Shown here: positions 55,539 through 64,000 of the stretch, one piece after another
How positions within the stretch are numbered: the first letter of the stretch is position 1
How the letters are laid out: each line of letters begins with the position of its first letter
Source: Lachnospiraceae bacterium
GTDB taxonomy: Bacteria; Bacillota; Clostridia; Lachnospirales; Lachnospiraceae
Assembly: GCA_015057825.1 (NCBI GenBank)
Contig: SVDN01000004.1
Coordinates: 1-64,000 of the forward strand
Direction of reading: 5' to 3'
DNA length: 64,000 nucleotides
Program-made: the position numbers and the translations under genes
Notes under the pieces: generated by a model
What the model saw: the letters and a program-made list of their open reading frames with translations, nothing else
What the model was told of the DNA's origin: nothing
The model's database searches: none

Positions 55539-56630
55539 ATGAAATTAAAAAGATTTACTCTGTTTGCGGCTTTGATGCTTGTGTTTTCTTTTACGCTTGT
55601 TGCGTGTGAAAAATCGGATGATAATAACGCAAATGCCGACGTAAACGAAGAAGCACTGACATCCGAAGGCGTTGATACGGTTTGCGAAGTTATAGGATAT
55701 TCCGATTATAAGGGTGAACATGCGGAAATGTTTCTTAAAGAAGGGGATAACATTGCCGTAATATCGCCATCGGCTTTGCCGACCAGAGAGCAGACGGATG
55801 CTGTAATCGAAGGTTTAACGGCATGGGGATATACACCGGTTGAAGGCAAATATGTATGCAGCGAGGAACGTACACTTGAGGAATGTCTTGAGGATTTAAA
55901 CTGGGCACTTAATGACCCTTCTATAAAGGCCATCTTCTGTGTGCGTGGTGGTTATGGCGCATCACAGGTAATGGACAGGCTGCCTTTGGATACCATAAAA
56001 TCGGCAAATAAGTTGATAATCGGCTACAGTGATATATCTGTATATCATTCGGCATGGACAAGTGCGGGACTTCCATCAATACAGGCATCCATGAGCGCAA
56101 CCTTCCAGGAACTCGGTAAGGAATGTGCGGATGTCGAAAAACAAATCATACAGGGTAAAATACCTATGTACAAGTGTGAGGGCAGTGAATTTAATAAATT
56201 GGGTGAAGCGGAAGGTGTTTTGATAGGCGGAAATCTGTCAACTTATACATCCGTGTTAAATACTGCTTATGACAGCTCGGTAACAGACAAGCCTTATATT
56301 CTTTTCTTTGAAGATGTGGAGGAGGATATGCAGCACATACATCGTTATCTGACAGTTCTTAAAAACAACGGCGTTTTAGATAACGCTGCGGGAATTATAT
56401 TCGGCGAATGGACGGATATGCCGGTATGTAATGATTTTAACGGTAATACAAGGGGAGGAGTATACCAATCGGTTGCGGATATGATAAGCAGAGAATTATT
56501 GCAGGATTTGGATATTCCGGTTGCTTTTGGCTTCCCTGCTGGACATGGAGATAAAAATTATCCTATGTTAATGGGAGAAAATGTTAAGCTTGATGTTTCG
56601 GAAGATGAATTCACAATAGAATGGATATAG
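55539..56630 (+). CDS. S66 family LD-carboxypeptidase, predicted lipoprotein
   Basis: 363 residues. The signal peptide ends in lipobox TLVAC (C23), which predicts a surface lipoprotein. The S66 fold is clear: IAVISPSALPTREQTDAVIE near 70, VRGGYGASQVMDRL near 129, the nucleophile motif IGYSDISVYHSAW near 152, GVLIGGNLS near 226, FFEDVEED near 254 (Glu) and FGFPAGHGDKNYPM near 333 (His). The Ser-Glu-His triad is complete. Members trim the terminal D-Ala from muropeptides or confer immunity to microcin C7-like compounds. A cell-surface location is unusual for this family. Ribosome site GGGGGA. Confidence 0.88.
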   Translation: MKLKRFTLFAALMLVFSFTLVACEKSDDNNANADVNEEALTSEGVDTVCEVIGYSDYKGEHAEMFLKEGDNIAVISPSALPTREQTDAVIEGLTAWGYTPVEGKYVCSEERTLEECLEDLNWALNDPSIKAIFCVRGGYGASQVMDRLPLDTIKSANKLIIGYSDISVYHSAWTSAGLPSIQASMSATFQELGKECADVEKQIIQGKIPMYKCEGSEFNKLGEAEGVLIGGNLSTYTSVLNTAYDSSVTDKPYILFFEDVEEDMQHIHRYLTVLKNNGVLDNAAGIIFGEWTDMPVCNDFNGNTRGGVYQSVADMISRELLQDLDIPVAFGFPAGHGDKNYPMLMGENVKLDVSEDEFTIEWI

Positions 56631-56670
56631 ATTTAAACGCATGTTAAACGAAAAATTTTGGAGGTGCACA

Positions 56671-57258
56671 ATGAAAAATATTATTACTATCGGTCGAGAA
56701 TACGGCAGTGGGGGATACGAAATCGGTGAAAAACTTGCAAAAGCATTGGACTTTAAGTTTTATGACAAAGAGCTTATTGCTCAAATAGCGGAGAATTCTT
56801 TGATTTCTGAGACTTTTGTTGAAAAAACCGATGAAAATGTTATTAAAAGAAACATATTCAGAGAAAAGTTCCCTTTCTTTGCAGATCAAGAAAGAGAGCA
56901 GATGGATTATGTTTTCAGCGAACAGGGTCGCTTTATTTGCAACCTTGCAAAAGAGGGCAATTGCATTATTGCCGGCAGACGTGCCGACTTCTATTTAAAA
57001 GACAATCCAAATGCACTTCATCTTTTCTTTTATGCCGATATGGATTTTAGAATCGATCGTATTACAAAGAAATACGGTTTAGGCGCGGATGAAGCCAAAA
57101 AGAAAATTCTCGATATGGACCAGCGCAGAAAAATGAGCTATGAATACACAACAGGTCGCACATGGGGCTCCAGACACAACTACGACAGAATGCTTTGCAC
57201 ATCCACACTGGGAATAGATGCATGCGTTGAGGAGATTGTGAACCTTATTAAACGTTAG
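56671..57258 (+). CDS. Cytidylate kinase-like family protein
   Basis: The frame opens at 56641, but GGAGGTG just before ATG 56671 fixes the start, giving 195 residues. N-terminal ITIGREYGSGGYEIGEKLA is a P-loop variant of the cytidylate-kinase-like (PF13189) group, followed by FYDKELIAQIAENS. IIAGRRADFYL and RRKMSYEYTTGRTWGSRHNY match the family. Its substrate is unknown and it is not the true Cmk, which is at 27.5 kb. The gap to the S66 gene is 40 bases, so they may be cotranscribed. Confidence 0.88.
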   Translation: MKNIITIGREYGSGGYEIGEKLAKALDFKFYDKELIAQIAENSLISETFVEKTDENVIKRNIFREKFPFFADQEREQMDYVFSEQGRFICNLAKEGNCIIAGRRADFYLKDNPNALHLFFYADMDFRIDRITKKYGLGADEAKKKILDMDQRRKMSYEYTTGRTWGSRHNYDRMLCTSTLGIDACVEEIVNLIKR

Positions 57259-57303
57259 AAATTGTTTGTATCAAGAATTTCTTCATAATATTATGAAAAT
57301 CAT

Positions 57304-57331
57304 TGACAAATCATTTTTACATGAGTATAAT
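57304..57331 (+). promoter_or_regulatory. Promoter of the yceD-rpmF operon
   Basis: Perfect TTGACA (57304-57309), 16 bases, perfect TATAAT (57326-57331). Probably the strongest promoter in the window by consensus, as suits a ribosomal protein gene. Confidence 0.85.
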
Positions 57332-57359
57332 ACATAGGTGCGATTAAAGAGAGGTAACT

Positions 57360-57863
57360 ATGTTTATCGATTTATCCGAACTTTTGTTACATAAGAAATC
57401 AGATCAAAAATTCGATGCTGCTATCGAAATGGAAAGTTATGAACTGTCCGGTTCGACTTATCCGTTTAAGAAAAAAGATGCATTGGATTTAACGATTTCC
57501 GCATTATCGGATTCAAAGATTTATATTGAATGTAATATCAATGTGACTTTGATTATGCCTTGTGACAGATGTCTCGAAGATGTTGATGTTAATATAGAAA
57601 GCCAAGTCGCAAAAGAAATTGACATACTTTCGCAGGAAGAGTCGGATCTGTTTGAAGATAAACTCTTCGATGTTGAGAAATTCGTTTACAAAGAAATTTT
57701 AATCGAATTGCCAATGAAGGTTCTTTGCAAGGAGACCTGCAAAGGAATCTGCAATAGATGTGGGACGAATCTCAATCGAAAGACTTGTGATTGCGATACC
57801 ACGCAACTTGACCCCAGAATGGCAAAAGTTCTGGATGTGTTTAAAGATTTTAAGGAGGTGTAA
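57360..57863 (+). CDS. YceD/DUF177 family protein
   Basis: 167 residues. The family is nearly always next to rpmF and is implicated in 23S rRNA metabolism, with unclear mechanism. CDRCLEDVDV near 62 is the conserved core; the C-terminus has CKETCKGICNRCGTNLNRKT, a cysteine cluster that could bind a metal. rpmF starts 3 bases after the stop. Confidence 0.92.
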   Translation: MFIDLSELLLHKKSDQKFDAAIEMESYELSGSTYPFKKKDALDLTISALSDSKIYIECNINVTLIMPCDRCLEDVDVNIESQVAKEIDILSQEESDLFEDKLFDVEKFVYKEILIELPMKVLCKETCKGICNRCGTNLNRKTCDCDTTQLDPRMAKVLDVFKDFKEV

Positions 57864-57866
57864 ACC

Positions 57867-58046
57867 ATGTCTATTTGTCCAAAGAATAAATCATCAAAAG
57901 CAAGACGTGACAAACGTCATGCAAACTGGAAGATGACAGCTCCTACATTAGTAAAATGTAGCAAATGCGGCGAACTTATGATGCCTCACAGAGTATGCAA
58001 ATCTTGCGGTTCATACAACAAAAAAGAAATCATTGCTCAGGACTAA
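57867..58046 (+). CDS. rpmF: 50S ribosomal protein L32
   Basis: 59 residues, ATG behind AAGGAGGTG. The basic N-terminal part (PKNKSSKARRDKRHANWKM) and four zinc-binding cysteines (C31, C34, C44, C47) identify the zinc-type (C+) L32. An extra cysteine at position 4 replaces the usual Ala-Val-Pro beginning. It is cotranscribed with yceD. Usually plsX follows, but here a terminator and three unrelated genes intervene. Confidence 0.96.
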   Translation: MSICPKNKSSKARRDKRHANWKMTAPTLVKCSKCGELMMPHRVCKSCGSYNKKEIIAQD

Positions 58047-58086
58047 TGAGTACAATATAATATGAAATTTCTTATTTGAGTCAAAG

Positions 58087-58122
58087 GGGACTCTTCCTAA
58101 CGGGAGGAGTCTCTAATTTTTT
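58087..58122 (+). terminator. Terminator after rpmF
   Basis: GGGACTCTTCC and GGGAGGAGTCTC pair (one mismatch, two G-U) around TAAC/TAACG, followed by TAATTTTTT. Confidence 0.85.
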
Positions 58123-58135
58123 GCAAAAAAATTAA

Positions 58136-58164
58136 TTGACAAACAAGCATGTCGGTTATAAAAT
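58136..58164 (+). promoter_or_regulatory. Promoter of gdhA
   Basis: Perfect TTGACA (58136-58141), 17 bases, TAAAAT (58159-58164). The leader is about 115 bases; it contains a 38-codon frame without ribosome site and no structure that I can name. Confidence 0.75.
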
Positions 58165-58274
58165 AAATTGAAATTAAAAACAAATGTCTTTGATAGACGG
58201 ACAACAGGTGTTTATTAAGTTAATTAATTATGTCAAATATCCTACGGAAATTGGCAGACTTAAATATTTTTTAG

Positions 58275-59621
<1,347 letters not shown>

Positions 59622-59649
59622 TTTGCAAAAATAATTATATAAAGAATTA

Positions 59650-59684
59650 ACCCGTTTCTTTTAATAAAGAGGCGGGTTTCTTTG
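59650..59684 (+). terminator. Terminator after gdhA
   Basis: ACCCGTTTCTT and AAGAGGCGGGT pair (two G-U) around a 6-base loop, followed by TTCTTTGT. Confidence 0.85.
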
Positions 59685-59892
59685 TATTATGGGCGTTGTA
59701 TGCCATAAGGAAACTATATACCCCATTACAAGTTTCCAAAAATAAAATAATTTTGTTTGGTTATTTTTAAAAATGTAATGCTTTGTGTAATGTTTTTGAT
59801 GATAAAGTATTACAAGAGCATGAGGGAAATAAAAACAGCATAAATAATGTAATGCTAATAGCTCGAAACATTTATAAAGGGGTAAATAAAAA

Positions 59893-61029
59893 ATGGTTAA
59901 GTCAAAATTATTAAAAGTCTTGGTAGCAACATTCGCAGCAACAATGATTCTCGGAACATCAACAGTTGCATTCGCAGCAGATAATTCTCAAGGTAAAGAT
60001 TCATTCGCAACATTTTTCGAATCACAAAAAGAAACTGAAAACGGAATGTATGAAGCATATACCGATATGTTATCAAGTGCTTCTTTAATTACAAAAGTAT
60101 ATGAAATCAATCCAAACTCAAGTTACGGATACGGTAAGGAAAGTTCCGGTACAGCTTATTGGAAAAAGGGTGACAAACTCATGAACCTTTTCCTTAAAAA
60201 TCAGTTTGGAAACAAAGATAACTATGCAAACTCAGGTTTAACAAACCTTGATAAAGGTTTGGAATCAAGCTATTCAAGCAAATGCGCATACGGAAACTTT
60301 TGGGCTGTTTCATACACGGAAAACGGTGCAAACGTTGTAAGATTTTTCAACTATCATATCGCAGATTCGCTCGGTAACATTTACATTGTTGAAAAAACAG
60401 CACATTTTAACGAAGGCGTAAATGAAGCGGATGCTTATGCATCGGAGTCTGCATTCAGATCGGCTTTCAACCATTGGACAGAAGAAGTGTACATGATAGC
60501 TTCGGAAGTTGTTGAAGAAGTAAATTCAAACGATAATGTGATTGTTAACAACGACGATATTGTTGTAACTACAGATAATAACGAAGACGTGCTTGTAACT
60601 ACGGATAATAACGAAGACGTGCTTGTAAACACAGATAACAACGATGATGTTATTACATCAAACGATAATACAGCAAACAATGACGTGGTTTCAAATATAG
60701 ATAATCAGGATGCAACAATCAATGCAAACATTGCATCAGTAACCGCTCCGGTAGCAAACGATGTACAGACTGTATTTGCTGCAAACAACAACACTGTTGC
60801 AGCAAATGCACAGGCTGCTGCTCCTGCAGTTGAAAAAGTTGCTGACGAAAAAACACCTCTTGCATCCGCACAGGCAATTGAAAGCGTGGGAGATGAAGCG
60901 GTTCCTCAGGCACAGGCTGACAACCATCACTTCTCATGGTTATGGCTTATCATTCTTGTAATCGCTGCAGCTTGCTACACAGCTTACAGAATCTACAAGA
61001 AAAACAAAGTTAGCGAAGAAAATATGTAA
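59893..61029 (+). CDS. Secreted, membrane-anchored surface protein with Asp/Asn repeats
   Basis: 378 residues. Residues 1-28 are a signal peptide cleaved after AFA. A soluble domain (about 30-210) of no known family has aromatic and Asn-rich stretches (KTAHFNEGVNEADAY). Next come three 10-residue VTTDNNEDVL-type repeats (about 225-254) and a low-complexity Asn/Ala/Val linker to about 345. A single membrane helix (WLWLIILVIAAACYTAY) and a short basic tail close the protein, so the domain is displayed outside on a stalk. The Asp-rich repeats might bind calcium, which is inference. Single-gene unit between two terminators. Confidence 0.82.
   Translation: MVKSKLLKVLVATFAATMILGTSTVAFAADNSQGKDSFATFFESQKETENGMYEAYTDMLSSASLITKVYEINPNSSYGYGKESSGTAYWKKGDKLMNLFLKNQFGNKDNYANSGLTNLDKGLESSYSSKCAYGNFWAVSYTENGANVVRFFNYHIADSLGNIYIVEKTAHFNEGVNEADAYASESAFRSAFNHWTEEVYMIASEVVEEVNSNDNVIVNNDDIVVTTDNNEDVLVTTDNNEDVLVNTDNNDDVITSNDNTANNDVVSNIDNQDATINANIASVTAPVANDVQTVFAANNNTVAANAQAAAPAVEKVADEKTPLASAQAIESVGDEAVPQAQADNHHFSWLWLIILVIAAACYTAYRIYKKNKVSEENM
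60565..60654 (+). repeat. Three 30-base tandem repeats within the surface protein gene
   Basis: Units at 60565-60594, 60595-60624 and 60625-60654. The first two differ by one base; the third has drifted. Each encodes ten residues. This is an in-frame coding repeat, likely to vary in copy number. Confidence 0.9.
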
Positions 61030-61048
61030 TTATAAAAAATGTATTTTT

Positions 61049-61082
61049 AAAAGGCCATCCTTAAAGGGTGGCTTTTTATTTA
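61049..61082 (+). terminator. Terminator after the surface protein gene
   Basis: AAAAGGCCATCC and GGGTGGCTTTTT pair (G-U included) around TTAAA, with T-rich sequence after. Confidence 0.9.
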
Positions 61083-61110
61083 TTGTAATTTAAGACAACT
61101 ATGCTATAAT
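61083..61110 (+). promoter_or_regulatory. Promoter of asnA-plsX-acpP-rnc
   Basis: TTGTAA (61083-61088), 16 bases, TATAAT (61105-61110) with a TGC extended -10. It starts directly at the end of the previous terminator. Confidence 0.7.
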
Positions 61111-61167
61111 ATTATGGTGTATTTTTGTGAGCAAAATACTTTATATAAGAAAAAAGAGAGGTTCATT

Positions 61168-62178
61168 ATGAACGAAATTATTATTCCGAAAGAATACAAG
61201 AACAGTCTGGGACTTAAAGATACACAGATTGCAATAAAAAGAGTAAAGGACTTTTTTCAGGTGACTCTTGCAAAAGAGCTTAATCTTACAAGGGTTACGG
61301 CACCCCTTTTTGTAAGGCCGGAAACAGGTCTTAATGACAACTTAAACGGTGTTGAACGTCCCGTAAGTTTCGATATTAAAGCAATAGATGGAGCACAGGC
61401 GGAAATAGTTCATTCACTTGCAAAATGGAAAAGAAAAGCTTTGGGTGATTTCGGCTTTGTACCGGGTGAAGGCCTTTACACCGATATGAATGCCATAAGA
61501 CGCGATGAAGATCTTGATAACATTCATTCGATATTTGTTGACCAATGGGATTGGGAACGCATTATTTTAAAAGAAGAACGTAACGAAGATACATTAAAAG
61601 AAACAGTCAATAAGGTATATTCAGCCTTAAAAGATACTGAAAATTACATGTATGCAACATATCCGGGATATGAAAAAATACTTCCGCAGGATATTACTTT
61701 TGTAACAACACAGGAGTTGGAGGATAAGTATCCGAATCTCACATCAAAAGAACGCGAAAAAGAAGCGGCAAAAGAGTATGGTGCGGTATTTATCATGAAA
61801 ATCGGCGATTTGTTGAAATCCGGCGAAAAACATGACGGACGTGCGCCTGACTATGACGATTGGGAATTAAACGGCGATATTATCGTTTATTATCCGGTAT
61901 TGGATATCGGTCTGGAACTTTCATCAATGGGTATCAGAGTCGATGAAACAGCTCTTGCAAGTCAGCTAAAAAAAGCGGGCTGCGAAGAGCGTGCAAAACT
62001 TCCATTTCAGAAGGCTATTTTGGAAAAGAAATTACCGTATACAATCGGCGGCGGTATCGGACAGTCAAGAATTTGCATGTTTTTCTTAAGAAAAGCCCAT
62101 ATCGGTGAGGTTCAAAGCTCCATATGGCCGGATGATATGATTGAAAAAGGCAAAGCTTCGGGCATGCTGTTCTTATAA
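61168..62178 (+). CDS. asnA: Aspartate-ammonia ligase (asparagine synthetase A)
   Basis: 336 residues from ATG 61168 behind GAGAGG; an in-frame ATG at 61114 is too close to the promoter and gives an extension the family lacks. AsnA makes asparagine from aspartate, ammonia and ATP with a class II tRNA-synthetase-like fold. [20 protein letters not shown] near 46, [16 protein letters not shown] near 92, [10 protein letters not shown] near 131 and [17 protein letters not shown] near 291 (ATP site) are present. plsX follows 14 bases later, so the two are probably cotranscribed. Confidence 0.95.
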   Translation: MNEIIIPKEYKNSLGLKDTQIAIKRVKDFFQVTLAKELNLTRVTAPLFVRPETGLNDNLNGVERPVSFDIKAIDGAQAEIVHSLAKWKRKALGDFGFVPGEGLYTDMNAIRRDEDLDNIHSIFVDQWDWERIILKEERNEDTLKETVNKVYSALKDTENYMYATYPGYEKILPQDITFVTTQELEDKYPNLTSKEREKEAAKEYGAVFIMKIGDLLKSGEKHDGRAPDYDDWELNGDIIVYYPVLDIGLELSSMGIRVDETALASQLKKAGCEERAKLPFQKAILEKKLPYTIGGGIGQSRICMFFLRKAHIGEVQSSIWPDDMIEKGKASGMLFL

Positions 62179-62192
62179 TAGTTGAGGTATAT

Positions 62193-63194
62193 ATGAAAGA
62201 TATGATAGTTGTTGCGGTAGACGCAATGGGCGGCGACAATGCACCTTTCGAAATCGTTAAGGGTGCGGTAGATGCCGTAAATGAAGAAAACAGAGTAAAA
62301 GTTAAACTTTTCGGTGATGAAGCGACAATTAAAAACGAGCTTTCAAAATACAGTTTTGATAACTCGAAAATTGAAATTGTTCATACCAGCGAAGTAATAG
62401 AAACCGCAGAAGCTCCCGTTAATGCCATTCGAGGAAAAAAAGATTCATCTTTGGTTCGAGGCATAAGAGATGTTAAAGAAGGCGGCAGCGACGCTTTCGT
62501 TTCGGCGGGAAGTTCGGGTGCGGTACTTGTAGGAGGCCAGGTCCTTGTGGGCAAGGCAAAAGGAGTAAAAAGAGCACCTCTTGCACCACTTATTCCAACG
62601 GAAAAGGGCGTGGCACTTTTAATCGACTGTGGTGCCAATGTTGATGCCAGATCCGACCATTTGCTGCAGTTTGCCCAAATCGGTTCAATATATATGGAAA
62701 ACGTTTTGGGAATTAAAAATCCAAAAGTTGCCATTGTTAACATCGGTGCGGAAGAAGAAAAAGGAAATGCTCTTGTTAAAGAGACAATGCCTCTTCTTAA
62801 AGAACTTGATAATATCAATTTTATCGGAAGCATCGAAGCAAGAGATATTCCGAAAGGTGATGCGGATGTTATTGTTTGCGAAGCCTTTGTTGGAAATGTA
62901 ATTTTGAAGCTTTATGAAGGTGTTGCATCAACCCTTCTCAAAACAATCAAAGGCGGCTTGCTTAAAAACTTAAGATCCAAAATCGGAGCCTTGCTGGTTA
63001 AGCCGGCTCTTAAAGAAACTCTTAAGGATTTTGATGTAGAAAAATACGGCGGTGCACCGCTTTTGGGTCTTAATTCCCTTGTGGTTAAAGCTCATGGCAG
63101 CTCAAATGCCGTAGAAGTTAAAAATGCGATTTTGCAGTGTGTAACATTCAGCGATCAGGATATTACGGGAAAAATATCAGAAAGATTTGAATAG
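62193..63194 (+). CDS. plsX: Phosphate acyltransferase PlsX
   Basis: 333 residues. PlsX converts acyl-ACP to acyl phosphate, which PlsY uses for phospholipid synthesis. MIVVAVDAMGGDNAPFEIVK is the N-terminal signature, with SAGSSGAVLVGGQVLVG near 105 and LIDCGANVDARSDHLLQFA near 149. An ATG three codons in could also start translation. acpP follows after 22 bases, giving substrate carrier and enzyme together. Confidence 0.96.
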   Translation: MKDMIVVAVDAMGGDNAPFEIVKGAVDAVNEENRVKVKLFGDEATIKNELSKYSFDNSKIEIVHTSEVIETAEAPVNAIRGKKDSSLVRGIRDVKEGGSDAFVSAGSSGAVLVGGQVLVGKAKGVKRAPLAPLIPTEKGVALLIDCGANVDARSDHLLQFAQIGSIYMENVLGIKNPKVAIVNIGAEEEKGNALVKETMPLLKELDNINFIGSIEARDIPKGDADVIVCEAFVGNVILKLYEGVASTLLKTIKGGLLKNLRSKIGALLVKPALKETLKDFDVEKYGGAPLLGLNSLVVKAHGSSNAVEVKNAILQCVTFSDQDITGKISERFE

Positions 63195-63216
63195 AAAAGG
63201 GCTAGGAGGAATATAT

Positions 63217-63447
63217 ATGGAATTCGAAAAATTAAGAGACATAATAGCAGACGTATTAAACATTGATAAGGAGTCTATCAAACCCGAAACAACATTTAAG
63301 GATGATTTGGGCGCCGATTCCTTGGACGTTTTCCAAATAATTATGGAAATCGAAGAAGAGTTCAAAGTAAGTATTGATAACGAAGAAGCTGAAAAAATCA
63401 TCACTGTGGGTGATGCAGCAGAAGCTATCAAAAAAGCAATTTCATAA
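63217..63447 (+). CDS. acpP: Acyl carrier protein
   Basis: 76 residues from ATG 63217 with ribosome site TAGGAGGA; an ATG at 63187 overlaps plsX and is rejected. The acidic four-helix carrier has the phosphopantetheine attachment Ser35 in LGADSLDVFQ. It carries growing acyl chains in fatty acid synthesis and supplies PlsX. The CoA needed for its prosthetic group depends on CoaD (31.6 kb). Confidence 0.97.
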   Translation: MEFEKLRDIIADVLNIDKESIKPETTFKDDLGADSLDVFQIIMEIEEEFKVSIDNEEAEKIITVGDAAEAIKKAIS

Positions 63448-63470
63448 GAAAGTTATTATTGCGGTAATCG

Positions 63471-63506
63471 GTACACTTAGTTTGCTTTCGGGCAAAAAAA
63501 GTGTAC
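63471..63506 (+). promoter_or_regulatory. Hairpin between acpP and rnc
   Basis: Outer arms GTACACTT (63471-63478) and AAGTGTAC (63499-63506), inner TTTGC (63481-63485) and GCAAA (63492-63496), with a 2x2 internal loop and a 6-base loop. No T-run follows. It lies 41 bases upstream of rnc and could be an RNase III target or a processing site. Confidence 0.6.
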
Positions 63507-63546
63507 TCTTACTTGCTTTAAAAAATAAAAAAGAATAGGTGATGAC

Positions 63547-64000
63547 ATGAACAATTTTGATATCGGAAAATTGGAAAATGCCATTGGATGCAAGTTTAAC
63601 GACAAGACTTTACTTAAGAAAGCAGTGACACACAGTTCTTTTGCAAACGAAAGATCTCATAATATGCTTGATTGCAACGAAAGACTTGAGTTTCTCGGAG
63701 ATGCTGTTTTAGAACTTTGTGTCAGTGAGTTTCTGTTTGAGAAGTATCCGAGCCGCCCTGAAGGCGAACTTACTAAACTCAGATCACAGCTTGTTTGCGA
63801 ACAATCTTTGGCAATATCCGCAAGAGAAATTAAATTAGGCGATCATTTGCTTTTAAGTAAAGGCGAAGATCAGACAGGTGGAAGAAAAAGAGATTCCATT
63901 CTTTCAGATGCTTTTGAAGCCGTAATAGGCGCAATTTATCTGGATTTGGGTCGTGAAGAGGCCAATGCTTTTATTACTCGCAATGTTTTAAACGATGTGG
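63547..64000 (+). CDS. rnc: Ribonuclease III, 3' end outside window
   Basis: 151 complete codons before the window ends. RNase III cuts double-stranded RNA in rRNA and mRNA maturation. The signature NERLEFLGDAVLEL with its metal-binding acids is near residues 41-54, and SDAFEAVIGAIYLDLG near 121 completes the catalytic dimer domain. The double-stranded RNA-binding domain should follow beyond the edge. Ribosome site AGGTGATG. plsX-acpP-rnc (often then smc) is the standard Gram-positive order. Confidence 0.95.
   Translation, partial: MNNFDIGKLENAIGCKFNDKTLLKKAVTHSSFANERSHNMLDCNERLEFLGDAVLELCVSEFLFEKYPSRPEGELTKLRSQLVCEQSLAISAREIKLGDHLLLSKGEDQTGGRKRDSILSDAFEAVIGAIYLDLGREEANAFITRNVLNDV

Noticed and set aside
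60565-60654. CRISPR-like repeats
   Set aside because: Contiguous in-frame coding repeats in the surface protein gene.
61114-61167. 18-codon N-terminal extension of asnA
   Set aside because: Starts only a few bases after the -10 element, so it is unlikely to be transcribed in full; ATG 61168 follows a good ribosome site.

Overview
The window is AT-rich and gene-dense. It looks like the chromosome of a low-GC Gram-positive anaerobe, most likely a clostridium of the Lachnospiraceae type. The basis for this is a dgt-dnaG-rpoD-trmK block, a single-chain pyruvate:ferredoxin oxidoreductase, pta-ackA fermentation genes, a pyrB-pyrI pair, ispH directly overlapping rpsA, YesM/YesN-type two-component regulation of a sugar ABC transporter, lipoprotein signals, GGAGG-type ribosome binding sites and consensus sigma-A promoters. 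The genus cannot be fixed without a search. I see no tRNA, rRNA 16S/23S/5S, insertion sequence, prophage or CRISPR array.

Layout. 1-0.8 kb: start of a minus-strand flavoprotein cut by the window edge. 1.0-7.5 kb: a plus-strand information-processing run (dgt, dnaG, rpoD, trmK, nucleoside kinase). 7.5-9.3 kb: RNase P RNA, converging on and slightly overlapping minus-strand pyrBI. 9.7-12.6 kb: a 951-residue diguanylate cyclase/phosphodiesterase. 12.7-20.2 kb: icd, uracil permease, upp and nifJ. 20.3-23.4 kb: an LTA-synthase-type sulfatase and a convergent metallophosphatase. 23.5-37 kb: a long plus-strand housekeeping stretch (scpAB, a 58-codon small gene with rpiR, an FAD protein, cmk, ispH, rpsA, cheR, rsmD, coaD, a coiled-coil protein, pepD, a WalJ-like hydrolase and the ACT/DUF711 pair). 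37-42 kb: tmcAL (minus), galM, pta, ackA. 42-53 kb: the most accessory part, with an unknown membrane protein, a YesN/YesM pair divergent from a complete sugar ABC importer, a cytoplasmic glycosidase-like protein and an MsmK/UgpC ATPase. 53-55.3 kb: a minus-strand operon of unknown function (HdeD-like, DUF6765-like, four-helix membrane protein). 55.5-64 kb: S66 lipoprotein peptidase, cytidylate-kinase-like protein, YceD, rpmF, gdhA, a repeat-containing surface protein, asnA, plsX, acpP and the start of rnc.

Functional themes. NifJ, Pta and AckA form a pyruvate-to-acetate route that yields ATP and reduced ferredoxin. TmcAL consumes acetate for tRNA modification. Icd and GdhA connect 2-oxoglutarate to glutamate. 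PyrBI, UraA and Upp cover pyrimidine synthesis and salvage. RpmF, PlsX, AcpP and Rnc are the usual lipid/ribosome cluster, here split by gdhA, a surface protein and asnA. The 46-53 kb locus reads as an inducible oligosaccharide utilisation system.

Nothing in the window proves a new system. The best candidates for a second look are the HdeD/DUF6765/membrane operon, the sugar locus with its cytoplasmic GH106-like enzyme, the small gene before rpiR, the C-terminally extended isocitrate dehydrogenase, and several non-coding structures: repeated hairpins before pta, three hairpins before uraA, and a hairpin just before rnc.
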